From contig CM072162.1 in NCBI GenBank assembly GCA_036850595.1, forward strand, positions 20,836,758 to 20,900,757: a stretch of DNA of 64,000 bases. Direction: 5' to 3'. The stretch is from Rhyacichthys aspro. Its lineage: Eukaryota > Chordata > Actinopteri > Gobiiformes > Rhyacichthyidae. A model generated the notes under the pieces. That model saw only the letters and a program-made list of their open reading frames with translations, was not told the origin of the DNA and did not search any database. Positions 45,569 through 56,705 of this stretch are shown here, one piece after another (position 1 is the stretch's first letter; the number at the start of each line of letters is the position of its first letter). The translations under genes were made by a program, and so were the position numbers.

Positions 45569-47965
45569 CTGTAACAAAAAAAACAGTACGTTTATTTCAC
45601 ATAAAACAGCAGCAATGTATAGAAACTAGTCCATTTCATCAGACTTTGAATTCTTAATTTCTTAACACTGAAATGAAATGTGCAGTGAATTGTTTGGTTT
45701 TCTATATCAAACTTATATAAACAAAACTTTTAAATCCATGACTTTAGCGTATTTATATAGATCATTAAAAATTCAAATTCAGCGTCAAAATTTATAGACA
45801 AAAATTGCCATTTCAAAAAAAACTGATAAAAGAGATTTGAGACAATAGCAAGGCTCTTTAATTAAAAATCTGTGTTCAGTTTAGGGCTGGGTCCAGAAAA
45901 TGCTATGGTTAAATCAGACTATTACGTAGACATAAAAACTATAATTTAACGTCTTACTCTGTGGGGTAATAACAGGTCTGGGCAAAGGGGAAGCCTCTGT
46001 GTAACCGTTATGAGTCGTCTTCTGCTCATCTGTCGCAGGAAAATCCACGCCAACTTCATTTGTTTCATGACATTTCTCTGCTGCTTTTGACTTTGTCTCA
46101 TTAACCAATCTTCTGTTTAGCTCTTCTTCCAAATTCCCTCCGTCTTGAAGCATCTCAATCTGGTTTTCGGCCGTGTTTGTAGCTCCTAATGTGCCACTAG
46201 TGATGTTTTCAGCCCCTTGCTTTTGCTGCGTTGTCTCTTGTCCTTCACATACGTCTGTCTTCAAAGCTTTTGTCTGACTCTCTTCTGAAAGCATCCCATC
46301 TAATTTTCCCAATCCATCATTAGCCTCTGCTGAATTACATTTTGTTGGAGACAAAGCGCTCTGTGTCACCCATTGCTTTCCCGTCTCTGGATTTTTCTTT
46401 AAAACTATCTTCAAAGCCAGCGCTGAATGCTTTTCTGCTTTTTTCGCCCTCTTATTTATCTTCTTCCATCTCCTGTTCTTCCTTTTCTTTTTTGGTATAG
46501 CTTTATGAACTGGTTTCTTCTCCTCTGTGTAATGTATTGCCTTTAATTCATTCATGATAAGTCCATCTTCTTTACACTTGACCTCTTCCGTTATCACATT
46601 AAGCTCGGTGACATCTAGAAGCGTTTTTAGTCTGTGATTTTCCCGGTTTTCCTGCGCTGGAGCCCCGTCTGACGGCTCTGATATTAAGACATCGTTGTTC
46701 AGCTTAGTTTCCTGACTTTGTAAACGATCATTGAAGTTAGTGTCACTCACAGTTTTGTCGCAGGGATCAGCATTAGCGCTCTCCGGTTCATTCTCAGACA
46801 TCATTTTTAACCTTTTAGCGTACGTAGCACCATTTTGAGCGACGGTTATCTTGTTTTTCACTGTGAGGACGGTCACATCTTGGCTGCTGTCTGGAAAAAC
46901 AGAGTTGGACATTAAACCGTTTTCCGCTTTCGGATGTAGAGTCACGTCTTGGGGAACATTTGATAAAACGGTTTTGAGAGCCTTGGTCCACTTCTGTTTG
47001 CCCGATTTCATTAAAAACTGCTGCGTCTCTTCGAGTGTTGTTTGTGCGTCGGACAGATGGCAGTATTTGTCCAAAAACTCTCTTCCTGGCAGCGAGAGGC
47101 AGTCCTGTGTCAGCCAGCACATTTCCTTCACTGCACTTCTGGTTAATCTAGGCTTACTTTTTGGGATTGGGTCATTTGGCTTCATTGCAAAAGAATGAAC
47201 CTCCTTATTCCTCTGTGAACAGTTCAGATTTCCATGAACGGCTTTAATGTGCTTGTTAATTAGTAATTTTTGCGACGCCTTGTAGCCGCAGTGTTGACAG
47301 TGAAAGGTCGTAGTTGTTGTTTTGTCCATTGTGTTCTCACTTTTTCTGTCCAGACCCAGATTATGAAGCAGTACGTGCTCTAAAAACTCTCTGTCGTCGC
47401 CCGTTGAGAATTTATTACACATTTCACAAGTGTATTTGCCATTTTGGGTGTGAACCATTGTCAAGTGGGTGCTAAATTCAGACCACGTGCGCTGTACATT
47501 GTCTTTACAAATGCTGCAACAAGAGAAAGTGTCCTTGTGGCTTAAAAGATGAACCTGAAGGTAGGAGAACTCGTGTGTAGTGAAAGAACAAGTATGGCAA
47601 GAAAACACTGGTGGGATTCCTCGGTGATTCTCCTCAAAATGTCCCACTAAGTCTTTGGGAGCGTATTCCACACTGTCCGTGCATTGGGAGCATTTGAACC
47701 TGAGTGAGTTTCCACTGTTAATTGTCCTGCGTGGACGCTCGTGTGCTTCCTGTGTGCGTGGCTTCTTTGATGAAGGCCACATTGTGCTGCGCTCCAACTC
47801 CGCTGCTATCTTCTTTGGTCCATGCTTATCTTCACTTTGCATAGTCGGGGGCCGAGCGGCGGTCTTCCTGAGGTGGAGCCGATTGTGCCAATCTCTATTC
47901 TTCTTGTTGACACGACGTTTATTATCTCCCGTGGAGGTGGCTGCGCAAACATCCACTGGATCCAT
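44940..47965 (-). CDS. znf518a: ZNF518A, C2H2 zinc-finger protein, two coding exons
   Basis: Nuclear zinc-finger protein; the human family members are reported to associate with H3K9/H3K27 methyltransferase complexes. Exons 47965-45958 and 45568-44940 join at CAGA|gtaaga and ttacag|GTGAG, splitting Ser670, to give 878 residues. Fingers: C92/C95-H109/H114, C123/C126-H139/H143, C150/C153-H167/H172, C180/C183-H197/H201, C223/C226-H239/H244, and a separate C-terminal finger C846/C849-H862/H866. A conserved block near residues 743-785 (PVVVLNHPDADIPEVARIM, then VVLSKRTLNAL) is the ZNF518 signature as I recall it. A basic segment (KKKRKNRRWKKINKRAKK) lies near residue 500. An in-frame TAA precedes the ATG. 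It is considerably shorter than human ZNF518A (about 1,480 residues). Position next to BLNK favours 518A over 518B. Confidence 0.88.
45958..47965 (-). CDS. znf518a: ZNF518A coding exon 1 (five N-terminal zinc fingers)
   Basis: 669 codons plus one base. The exon begins in the 5' UTR at about 47979 (acceptor ctttcag). The frame runs past the donor to a stop at 45914, but the intron 45957-45569 restores the conserved C-terminal part. Confidence 0.88.
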
Positions 47966-47979
47966 GAGTTCTTAGGTTT

Positions 47980-50021
47980 CTGAAAGTACAAAGCAAATAG
48001 GTTCATCAGCAAATAGAAGTGTCTGGAGATAAAACGGCTGATTCATAACAAGCGAAGGACTTGAAGGTGGAATAAGCAGGTTTTCGGAGACATTTTTAAT
48101 AAACACTCACATAATGTACTGTAAATCCCTTCTGTTTCACAAATCTGGACCTTTAGATTCATGTCATTTAAACACTCCGTTTACAAGATGCCTCAAAAAG
48201 TTAACCTGTGTAAACTTTCCAACACAAAAGCAATAAGGTTTTAATTCAGACTTTGGCTAAATATTACGTCTTCAAGCCTCTATTGAATAGTAGCCAATGC
48301 GTTGGATGCATCTTTATGACATGAGGTACATTGAAATGTCATTGAGCCCTAATGCTAATAATGCAACTGCGAACAGCTGAACTAAGAGTAATCCTAAATT
48401 AAAATTAATTTGAGTCTAATTTAATTCAATATTTACATTTACTTTTACAGACACAGCAGTAGACGTTAAACTTAAACTACTTTAGGGGCAGTTTACACAA
48501 ATGCAAATGCCCCTACTATAATGATTATGGTTTACACAAATATGATCAGCGTATGAGAACTTATGAGAACGCCTTAGAAGTAGTCTGCCAGGCCAATAGG
48601 GGCACTGTGGTCAACACTGTGGATAACACTACAGTCATTACACACAAGAAGTAGTCGTGACAGAGGTCCGCTCCAAAACAGAAAACTTGGTGTTTTCTGG
48701 AGCAGTGCTAATAAACTCTGAAGCCTCAGTGTGCATTTATGCATCTAACACTAATAATACATTATCAGTGTTGTGTTTTTGAACCAGTAAAAAAATTAAA
48801 AAACAAACAAACATTGTAATTGTTATTCCACTTGGTGTGTGTAGCCAGTGGCCATTAGCTTTCTGTGACCGAGCATCATTTTCATCGAAGACAACATCTT
48901 TACAATTTACCAAACAATGCAGCAGGTAACGGAAAAAACGAAAAAAACATCCTCAACCTTATTCCAAAGTTTACATTTACAAGAAGAAAATAAACTCAAC
49001 TGAATCTTTTTCGCTTAGAGCAAACCATGTTGTTGTGTAAACTATCTACTAGATCATTTTTCTACACAAAGTAGAATGGATCACATCATAAATTCAAGTA
49101 AGAAAAGTGGCATAACTTGCAGCTCACAGACTTTTTTAAAACTTCAAGGTAAGGCCACGACATTACCAAAGCAAACCTGAATTTTAACAGAAAGATGTGC
49201 ACTAAAAGAAAATCTGAGGCGTGCCAGGTTTGATTAGACACATTCACCTCTAAATCCTGCACAGTACGACTGATTCCACTGAAAACTGTATTTATCAACG
49301 AAGAATCAAGGTTTCAACAGCAGAAAGGCAGGAGATTATATAAAACTATTACATAATATGGTCAACTAATTGCTTGTTACACCTGTTGCCTGCTTTCATC
49401 CGTGAATGGTCATTTATTAAACTTGATATTAAACAGTGCAGATTCCTATCAATCACCTGGTGCAGGGAACTTGCAACTAAACTCACCTGCTTGCATTAAG
49501 TTAAGACTTTATTTCGCCAAAAAGAAAACACGTATGGCTTTAAACACGTTTCAAACAACAAAAGCATCATAACTACAAAGGAATACCTTTGGATACGGCT
49601 TTTAGAAGGAGATAATTCGGGAAATCGTGCGGCCATTGTGCAGTTTGACTTGACCACAACAAAGTGATGAGACGAGGCTGCTTTAGAAACAAGCTACACA
49701 CGCCTCGAGAATTGATAAGTATCCAGAAAACAGTTCGGATACAGCACCCTGTTCCTCGTCGAAGCAAACTACGTCTTGTGGTTTAGCAGTCGAGTAAACT
49801 CTGGCAAGGTTTCACGAAATAGCGTTGGCGACTGAGTGATTTGAATTAACGTGACGCACAAGAGCTTACAAAGACGAAATAACTTCATCAAAAGCGTGGC
49901 AACAAAGTTAGGCCAGAGGCGTTTTTTAAACTTGCATCGAGTTATTACTACAGATAATCCGCACGGGAGCTATAACAGTTGAATAAAGCATGAGTAATTA
50001 ACAGAGTTGTCTCGGTTTTAC
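47980..50021 (-). other. ZNF518A 5' intron
   Basis: About 2 kb between the presumed 5' UTR exon (donor AAAAG|gtaaaa at 50022/50021) and the acceptor at 47980. No coding feature was seen; additional non-coding exons cannot be excluded. Confidence 0.5.
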
Positions 50022-50140
50022 CTTTTCTTTTGTAGAGCGCTTGACAGCTCAGCGAGTGGCAGCCATGATGGTTCCATCCGGGGATTACAGCCGTTGAGCT
50101 GCTTTAGCCTTTAGCCTTTAGCCTGACGACACCGACCCAT
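50022..50140 (-). promoter_or_regulatory. znf518a: ZNF518A promoter and non-coding exon 1
   Basis: GC-richer block with a minus-strand CATCATGGCTGCC (resembles the YY1 motif often found at 5' ends), a donor AAAAG|gtaaaac at 50022, and a short triplicated TTTAGCC (about 50102-50121). The transcription start is not defined. Confidence 0.45.
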
Positions 50141-52753
50141 CGTCCTGTCCCGGGCCTGAAACCAGCACAAACACCGCTGAAAACTGCCAAAACGACCGTA
50201 AAGGCATTAAAACAGACATAGATAACTTATTTGAATGTGTCTAGAGCAGAAATATGCAGATTTAAGGTGGATTTAATATAAGGAAAGCGTTAAATCAACT
50301 GCTGTTTTAAATACATTTTATCAACGGTTGCTTATTAGTGGAGTTCTCCCATGATTCCTAGCGCTTAATACTGGGCTACGTGGGCTGTATTAGTTTACAT
50401 TAATTACTTTGTTTAATTTGCTTTTCACGCAGGTTGGGAGCCAGGGTTTAGAGATGAATGATGTCCAGAATTAGGTATTAAAAGTAGCTATTCAATAAAA
50501 TATAACATTTTAATGCTTTCTAGGGCAAGATAAATTGATTCACAAATGACTCCAACAGCAATGGGCCTAAACCAGAAAGGAAATGCACCTAGATTAAATG
50601 GTGCCATAGTAATCATCCACTTACAGTTGCCTAATAATGATTTCATGGTTGAAGCCAAATAAAATGTTACCTTTGCTCAAACCAGGCCCAGTTCTACAAG
50701 GATCCAAAAGGTTGCATTCCACCTCCTTTCACATTTTTACACCCATCCCCCCTGCACCGGGGATCTAAATAAACAAAGAAACAAACAAGAGTTGTCAAAG
50801 CTTTTTTGATCAGTTTAAAATACTTACTTAGAATGTAATTGCACCGTTATGGTTCTTTGCATCTCATTAATCTCAAACAAACTAAAATAAATGACGGTCA
50901 CATTGTCAAAGTTCAAGTTAAATAATGTTAAAATAAAGACTGTGGGAGCACTATACTTAAATAAAACAGTTCAGGCTATCAAGGCTTACAGGGAGACCGT
51001 ATGTCCCCCTTTAATGAAAACTGCCCTCTTTTTCAAGCTCCACATGTCCCAACAAATATCTGTAAAACAATATATTTTGAACAGTTCTTTGACCAAACCA
51101 AAAAAGCAGCAAACTTCAAAAGACTTAAGTCACTCAATTCATGTGGTATGTCATGGTGTGAACTAATAAATGACAATTATATTCAACCTGAGCCTCACTG
51201 GCCCCATCTGCAACTACAATGCCCATAGATTAGGCCTCAAAAAGTAATTGTTTTGTGGAGCATTTTGGTTTCATTAAGTGTCCCAGTTTGGACATCTGGA
51301 AATACTGTTACCTTAGACATAACAGACATACAGTATTGTGATCCTAGGCTGATGCATTAAGCACATTTTAAGTGTGTGGCAAGTGAAACGTACATAAAAC
51401 ATAATCCACAATGATATATTTTAGACATAGGCTTGACGAAGGTGTAATCATCACTATTAGCCTAATGTGAAACTGTAAAGACTACTACATAATACATATA
51501 ATACACATCATTATAGTGAGAATAGCCTGTATACTGCTTCACCTTGATGTTAAGTAAACCCTGAAGTACATATTGCAAATGTTTGAGTCTCTGTTGGCCT
51601 TTTATAAATACTCCAGCTGCATGTATGGTTCTGCCTGAAGCATTATTCTATGTTTACCCTTTTTAATGATGCTTCTGCCTTTGTGCTGTAGCCTATACAT
51701 CCTTTTTTACGTGTGATGTGGCCTGACACAAAATTATACAACCATACAGTGGATGGAGTATGTTGGACATGTGCTAATAGGCTAATCTAACATTTGTAAG
51801 ATTCAGTAGGGTATACAAGAAATATAGGCTTTGTGCATTTTAATTATTGAAAACCTTATAGACTGCTAAAGCCTGTGACTAAGCATTGGATTCATTTATT
51901 GTGCAATATATATTTCTTACACTTACATTTGTGCTGTAACTAACTGTGACCTACTTTCAGCTTTCACACATGAACCTAAACTTAAGCGACCCATAAAAGT
52001 GTAGAAACATTCACCTTTTTGTAAAATGCAGCAGACTCCTCTGAGTAGTAAACACATTTTTCAGATTCTCTAAGTCCCAGGTGGAGCGAGCTTCATTTGT
52101 CTTTTACTTGGATCAACAGCTGCCTTTTGTGGCCCATTTGGCGTGTTGTACAACACTGTAGTCCCAGCAACACACATGCTCATAGTCACATGACAAACTT
52201 TTACACAGGGCAGTATTTCATGGATAAGAACAAATAAGTACAAACCTAAAATACAGTGCTGTGACCAAACATTTTTCAGGGAGGGTCAGGTTTGAAAAGG
52301 TAAAAATCTCTAAGGGCTGTGTATGAGTAGGCCTACCTCACCTTTTAATGTTTTTTTTAAAGGAGAAACAATTATAATTTAATAAAAAGGCAATATAACA
52401 AGATGTAAACCACTCAGGACAGGAACAGCACCGAATAGTACATTTCTTTCACATTTTGAGAGCTTGAAATCATCAAATCAAGAACAAATGTACTTAAAAC
52501 TGCAAAGAAGCTGAATCCTTTATCTCAGGTTTGTTTTAATACTTACACAGAGTAATAACATTATGTCTACAAACAAGTTTAAAATGTGCTCTGACCTTAA
52601 GATTGTTCATAATGTATCTACAGACACATAACACCGACAGTCAGAGGTATATCTTTTCGGTATTGAGAAACAATTTTAAAAAGCTTACAATAGATTTGCC
52701 AGTCACAAATTAAGACTTTTTGATACCAAACAGGAAACTGTCTGACATTAATC

Positions 52754-52995
52754 AGGGTGAAGTCGGGATCTGAACTGTGGTAAACACTTCAGGTCTGACT
52801 GGAGAGCAGCCGATGAGATGACAACACTGTTTGACATAAGAGTGTTGTGGTCATTATTTCTGATACCACAATTATCTCTATGAGGGTGATGTTTGGATCT
52901 GGACTGCAGTAAACACTTCAGGTCTGACTTGAGAGCAGTAAATGAGAAGTGTGTGTAGACGGCACCATGAGAGGACAACACTGGCACAGAAACAA
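52754..52995. repeat. Tandem duplication, period 129 bp
   Basis: Two diverged copies share AGGGTGA, GTAAACACTTCAGGTCTGAC and GAGAGCAG followed by GACAACACTG; the copies start at 52754 and 52883. Confidence 0.85.
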
Positions 52996-53619
52996 ACATT
53001 ACAAACAATACATGATCATGGAAGCTAAGAGCTGCAGGAAATCTTGAAAATTAACCCTAACTTACTAACAAACGAACACTCAAGTTATAATTTAAATTAA
53101 ACTACTGCTGTTGATCATAAATATATTGTCTGAACTTGTGATGGCCATAGATTTGATTTGCTCTGGCCACAATTAGTCACAGCTTGTGTTTTTTAATCTA
53201 ACAAAATGACCAAGAAAAAGAGAAATTGATCCAGTTTGTAAATGTTAAAACCCACATGCAACAGAAAAAATACATACTTTTATTGAATCATTGAAAGTCT
53301 GTCCAAACCAGATCTATTTCAGGAACAATAGGACATAAAGTATATAAAGTTAAGGTCATGTCTCCTGCTAAAGCTGGGTGCCCTTTGGGTCTGTCTGCTG
53401 TAGTTCAGGAGTTATATTTACACACAATAAAGAGCCACTTCCCCTTTGTTCAGAGCAGAGACAAAAATAGCCTCTGAGCCAGAGTTGAGTAAAAGTGACA
53501 GTGTTTATTGGAGATTTGTGCGATGAACTGAGTTTATTTCACTCTGAGGCTTTAGTAATGAGACAGTTATAAAGGGGTTACGGTTGATTAAATGGGACAG
53601 GGTATGATGTGATGGTAAT

Positions 53620-53715
53620 TCTGGGTGTTATTGAGGTTTAGTTAGTTGTTTGGTGATGGTTTAGTCTTCATTTAGTTCTGGGATTAGTTTTGGATTATTT
53701 AGAGTCGTCTATAGA
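53620..53715 (+). repeat. Degenerate TTTAGT-type repeat
   Basis: GAGGTTTAGTTAGTTG, ATGGTTTAGTCTTCATTTAG and TTCTGGGATTAGTTTTGG: same phrasing and orientation as the repeats at 39185 and 62000. Confidence 0.45.
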
Positions 53716-54169
53716 GAAGCTGAGGGCCCTGGGCAGGTGTTTAGGGCCCCAACACACACTAAACTTGAGGCATAAGAGGTATTTTAATCATGTATATAAG
53801 CACAGTGATTTTAATTTTTTCAATGGTAAGACATTAGTGCTTTAAATGAGGTCAGGTCAATTTAAATAATCTAAAAATATACACAGTAAAAGTAGCAAAA
53901 AAATAACATAATTACTCATAAAACATTGTTTGTTTTTTCAATATACAAATTGATATTGTACACAGATGATCTTTTAATTCACAAAACATGTCTTTGAACT
54001 GTTCGACAAATTTATGGCAAATATACTTTTATGTTTAATGAGACACATGGGAACTTTCTGTTTGGTTTGATCACTTTAACAACAACAACTTTCCAGCTTT
54101 TATTTTATTTTGAAAAATGTAAAACTGAACAAATTCACCACAATAAAATACTAATACATTTCAAAAGAC

Positions 54170-54480
54170 TGAGGTTTAGAGCTTATCTTAAACTTCAAGC
54201 TCTGATTTCAGCATTAGAAATTAGATCATCCTGCAATTATCTCCATTTCATCAACTCATGAATGCATTGCCAACATTTTTCCAAGTTTCACTTTGCTTCC
54301 CTTTTCTCTATCTTTGTTTTTCTTTTTGTCCTGTCTCTCTGTGTAAGCAGACACTTTCACAGTAGGAATTCTTTTGCCACTGTTTATTCAGCCACTGGAA
54401 GCATCCCTAAAATGACACCCATTTCTGTGCCAGCGTGTGATTGGCCAAAGCCTCTGGTATGTGCTGAGCAATGATGATAA
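54170..54480 (+). repeat. Dispersed repeat fragment, related to 19290-19540
   Basis: CTCTGATTTCAGCATTAGAA, then CAATTATCTCCATTTCATCA, a pyrimidine tract and GTGATTGGCCAAAGCC, in the same order as related segments at 19290-19540. Partial and judged by eye. Confidence 0.35.
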
Positions 54481-56139
54481 CAAAATGATGACAAAACCTA
54501 AACCCTCCTGTTTTTTCACCGGACATGTGTTTTACAATATGTTATAAAGTCATTAAACAGTTTTCCACAAAAAACACAGGTTGCATTTGTGTTACTGTCT
54601 TATTTATTCCTCCACATCAACAAGGGATTTGAGAAAAACGACTCAGCATCTTTGTTTTAAAAAGTCCCGCTCTTTCTTCCATTAAACTCCACCAAATGTA
54701 TTACAACACCTTCCCTAATGCCATTTGCATTGCCCTTATTTGCCCAAAAGCAGGCAATGATTGGCTCACACAGGTCACATGATTCCTGCAAATGATCAAA
54801 CAATTTCATTAAGTTCACAGTTGAGGAGTATAGTCTTAAAGCTGTTTGTAAATGAGTCAGTAATATCACAAAAACAGAAAGTATTATTGGTTTTATTTGT
54901 GTTATTTTAAAAGCAGTATTCATCCCAAGCCTTACACCAAGTCTTTAAATGTGTTTTCCTTATTTTATTTAACTTAATAAACATTCTTTCTCAGGTCAAT
55001 CACCAAAACACAACATTTTTTCCACTAATGTCTAGATGCCTATAGCCTAACTACGAGTTTAAATTACACTGTGGTATGTAGCTTGTCCTATTTTGCTCTT
55101 TTTTTTTTTTACTGCTGCTTCACATTTGAGACTGCGGTTTGGGTAACGAGCTGCACTTTAAATGGATGTCCCTAAGCTTTTTAAAAAGGCAGGGAACCCA
55201 TTGTTGTTGGTTTAACCTATTTAGGTCAATCTGTGGTTCACTGTCTGCTGCCGGGGCACACTGACCTGATTAAACCCGGCCGCATTATCAACTCACTCAA
55301 GGTTTTAATGGCCTCTGTGGATCTTAACATGCATTGCTTTTTTATTTTTATGAGAGAAAACATGCAACTCAAAAATACTATGAATCGTCTGCTGCTAATC
55401 AAACTTGTCTGACCTGCAGCTAAATTAAAAAAAAATCATCCTGTCCAGTAAACTGTAGTGAGATTGTGGTATAATGCATTTAGATTAAAAGAACAGCATT
55501 TTAAAATGTCTAAAATATAAAACAGTGCGTAGGATTAGATCTTTGTCCTGTGGTTTCATCATAGAAACAACTGAAGGGCTAAAGTTGTGTGCATTTATAG
55601 CTGCGGAGTGTGGTTTTTATCTACATCAAGCGACAGGGGCTTCAGACCAATAATGAAGAAAATAGAACTTACTTTGACTTTTGTGATTAAAAGACAATAG
55701 AGCATTTTGTTTTTTGTTTTGTTTTAGGCATAAAAAGGTTTCAACGAGGCATCTAGGCGTAGGTTTGAAGGTGAAGATGTTTATTTTAAGCAATTAAATT
55801 ATTCCTGGGACTCAAACATTATTTACTAATTATTAGACACCTCTGAACTTATGTGTTGCCTTTTATCCCTTTACTATTATATTCTTGTCTATTTCTAATC
55901 ACTCCTAAAGTGGCAGCTGCCTGTTCCCAGTCTCTGATTGGATGCTGACAGAGGCTCTGGTTTTAATTGGCTGTGCTGCTGCAGAAGGAGATATGATGCG
56001 TTCAATGTCCTGGGAAAAGACTGCATACTATTTAAACGACGTCTGTTGTATGACACTTAAAATAATATTGTTCATATTACCTATAAACGCGGTACAGTAT
56101 CAGTTTTATTTTGCACTGTTTTGCCTGTTCTTCTTGTTT

Positions 56140-56341
56140 TCCTGATATTTGCCTGTCTCGTGCTCACGTGCGTAGTCCGTTTCCGGTGTGCACGTGAAGG
56201 CAGCAGCGGTGTTTGCTGAACTCGTGCTGAGCCTCTCTGACTACAACAATGAACGTAAGCAGACATGTGTCCGCCGTGAGTTTGAGTTGAAGTTTACTTC
56301 AGTAAAAACGGCCTGAAACATCCACTACATGTGCTCATTGG
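56140..56341 (+). promoter_or_regulatory. ccnj: CCNJ promoter and non-coding exon 1
   Basis: Two perfect CACGTG E-boxes (56165-56170 and 56191-56196) flank an ETS-like TTTCCGG (56180-56186). A good donor, CATTGG|gtgagt, ends the presumed 5' UTR exon at 56341, and the next exon starts after ctgcag at 56613. Confidence 0.5.
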
Positions 56342-56636
56342 GTGAGTGCCCCGTTTAAACAGTTTAAACAATCAACACTGACATTTTACTACAAACTTTG
56401 GGGAAATGAAGTGAAGGACAGGCGCTAGACCCCGGTGCACAGCCCTGACCTGCTGTGAACTGTGATCTGACTTTCATGGCACTAAGGCACCGCTTTACTG
56501 CTGGGTTTTACTAAAGCTTTAAAGTTGATTTTCATTCAAGTCTAGTTAAACATGTGCAAAACTATCATTACTTTAAAATGCATGGTCTTAAGGGGGTCTC
56601 ATTTTGCCTGCAGAGGTTTCCAAGGCACTGAGTTAA

Positions 56637-56705
56637 ATGGAGCTAGAGGACCAATGGTGGAAGGGACAGCTCGCTGCAGACATCCATCAGGCGCTTCGCT
56701 ACAAA
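56637..56705 (+). CDS. ccnj: CCNJ coding exon 1
   Basis: 23 codons from ATG, donor AAA|gtgagt, phase 0. The exon itself begins at 56614 after ctgcag, giving 23 bp of 5' UTR. Confidence 0.93.

Larger units (their letters stand above)
50141..56139. other. ZNF518A-CCNJ intergenic region (divergent)
   Basis: Six kilobases with no gene supported. Holds a local 129-bp tandem duplication (52754-52995), a TTTAGT-rich stretch (53620-53715) and a dispersed repeat fragment (54170-54480). The remainder is plain AT-rich DNA. Confidence 0.6.

Noticed and set aside
47655..47975. 106-codon plus-strand frame opposite ZNF518A
   Set aside because: Antisense of the zinc-finger coding exon with no independent support.
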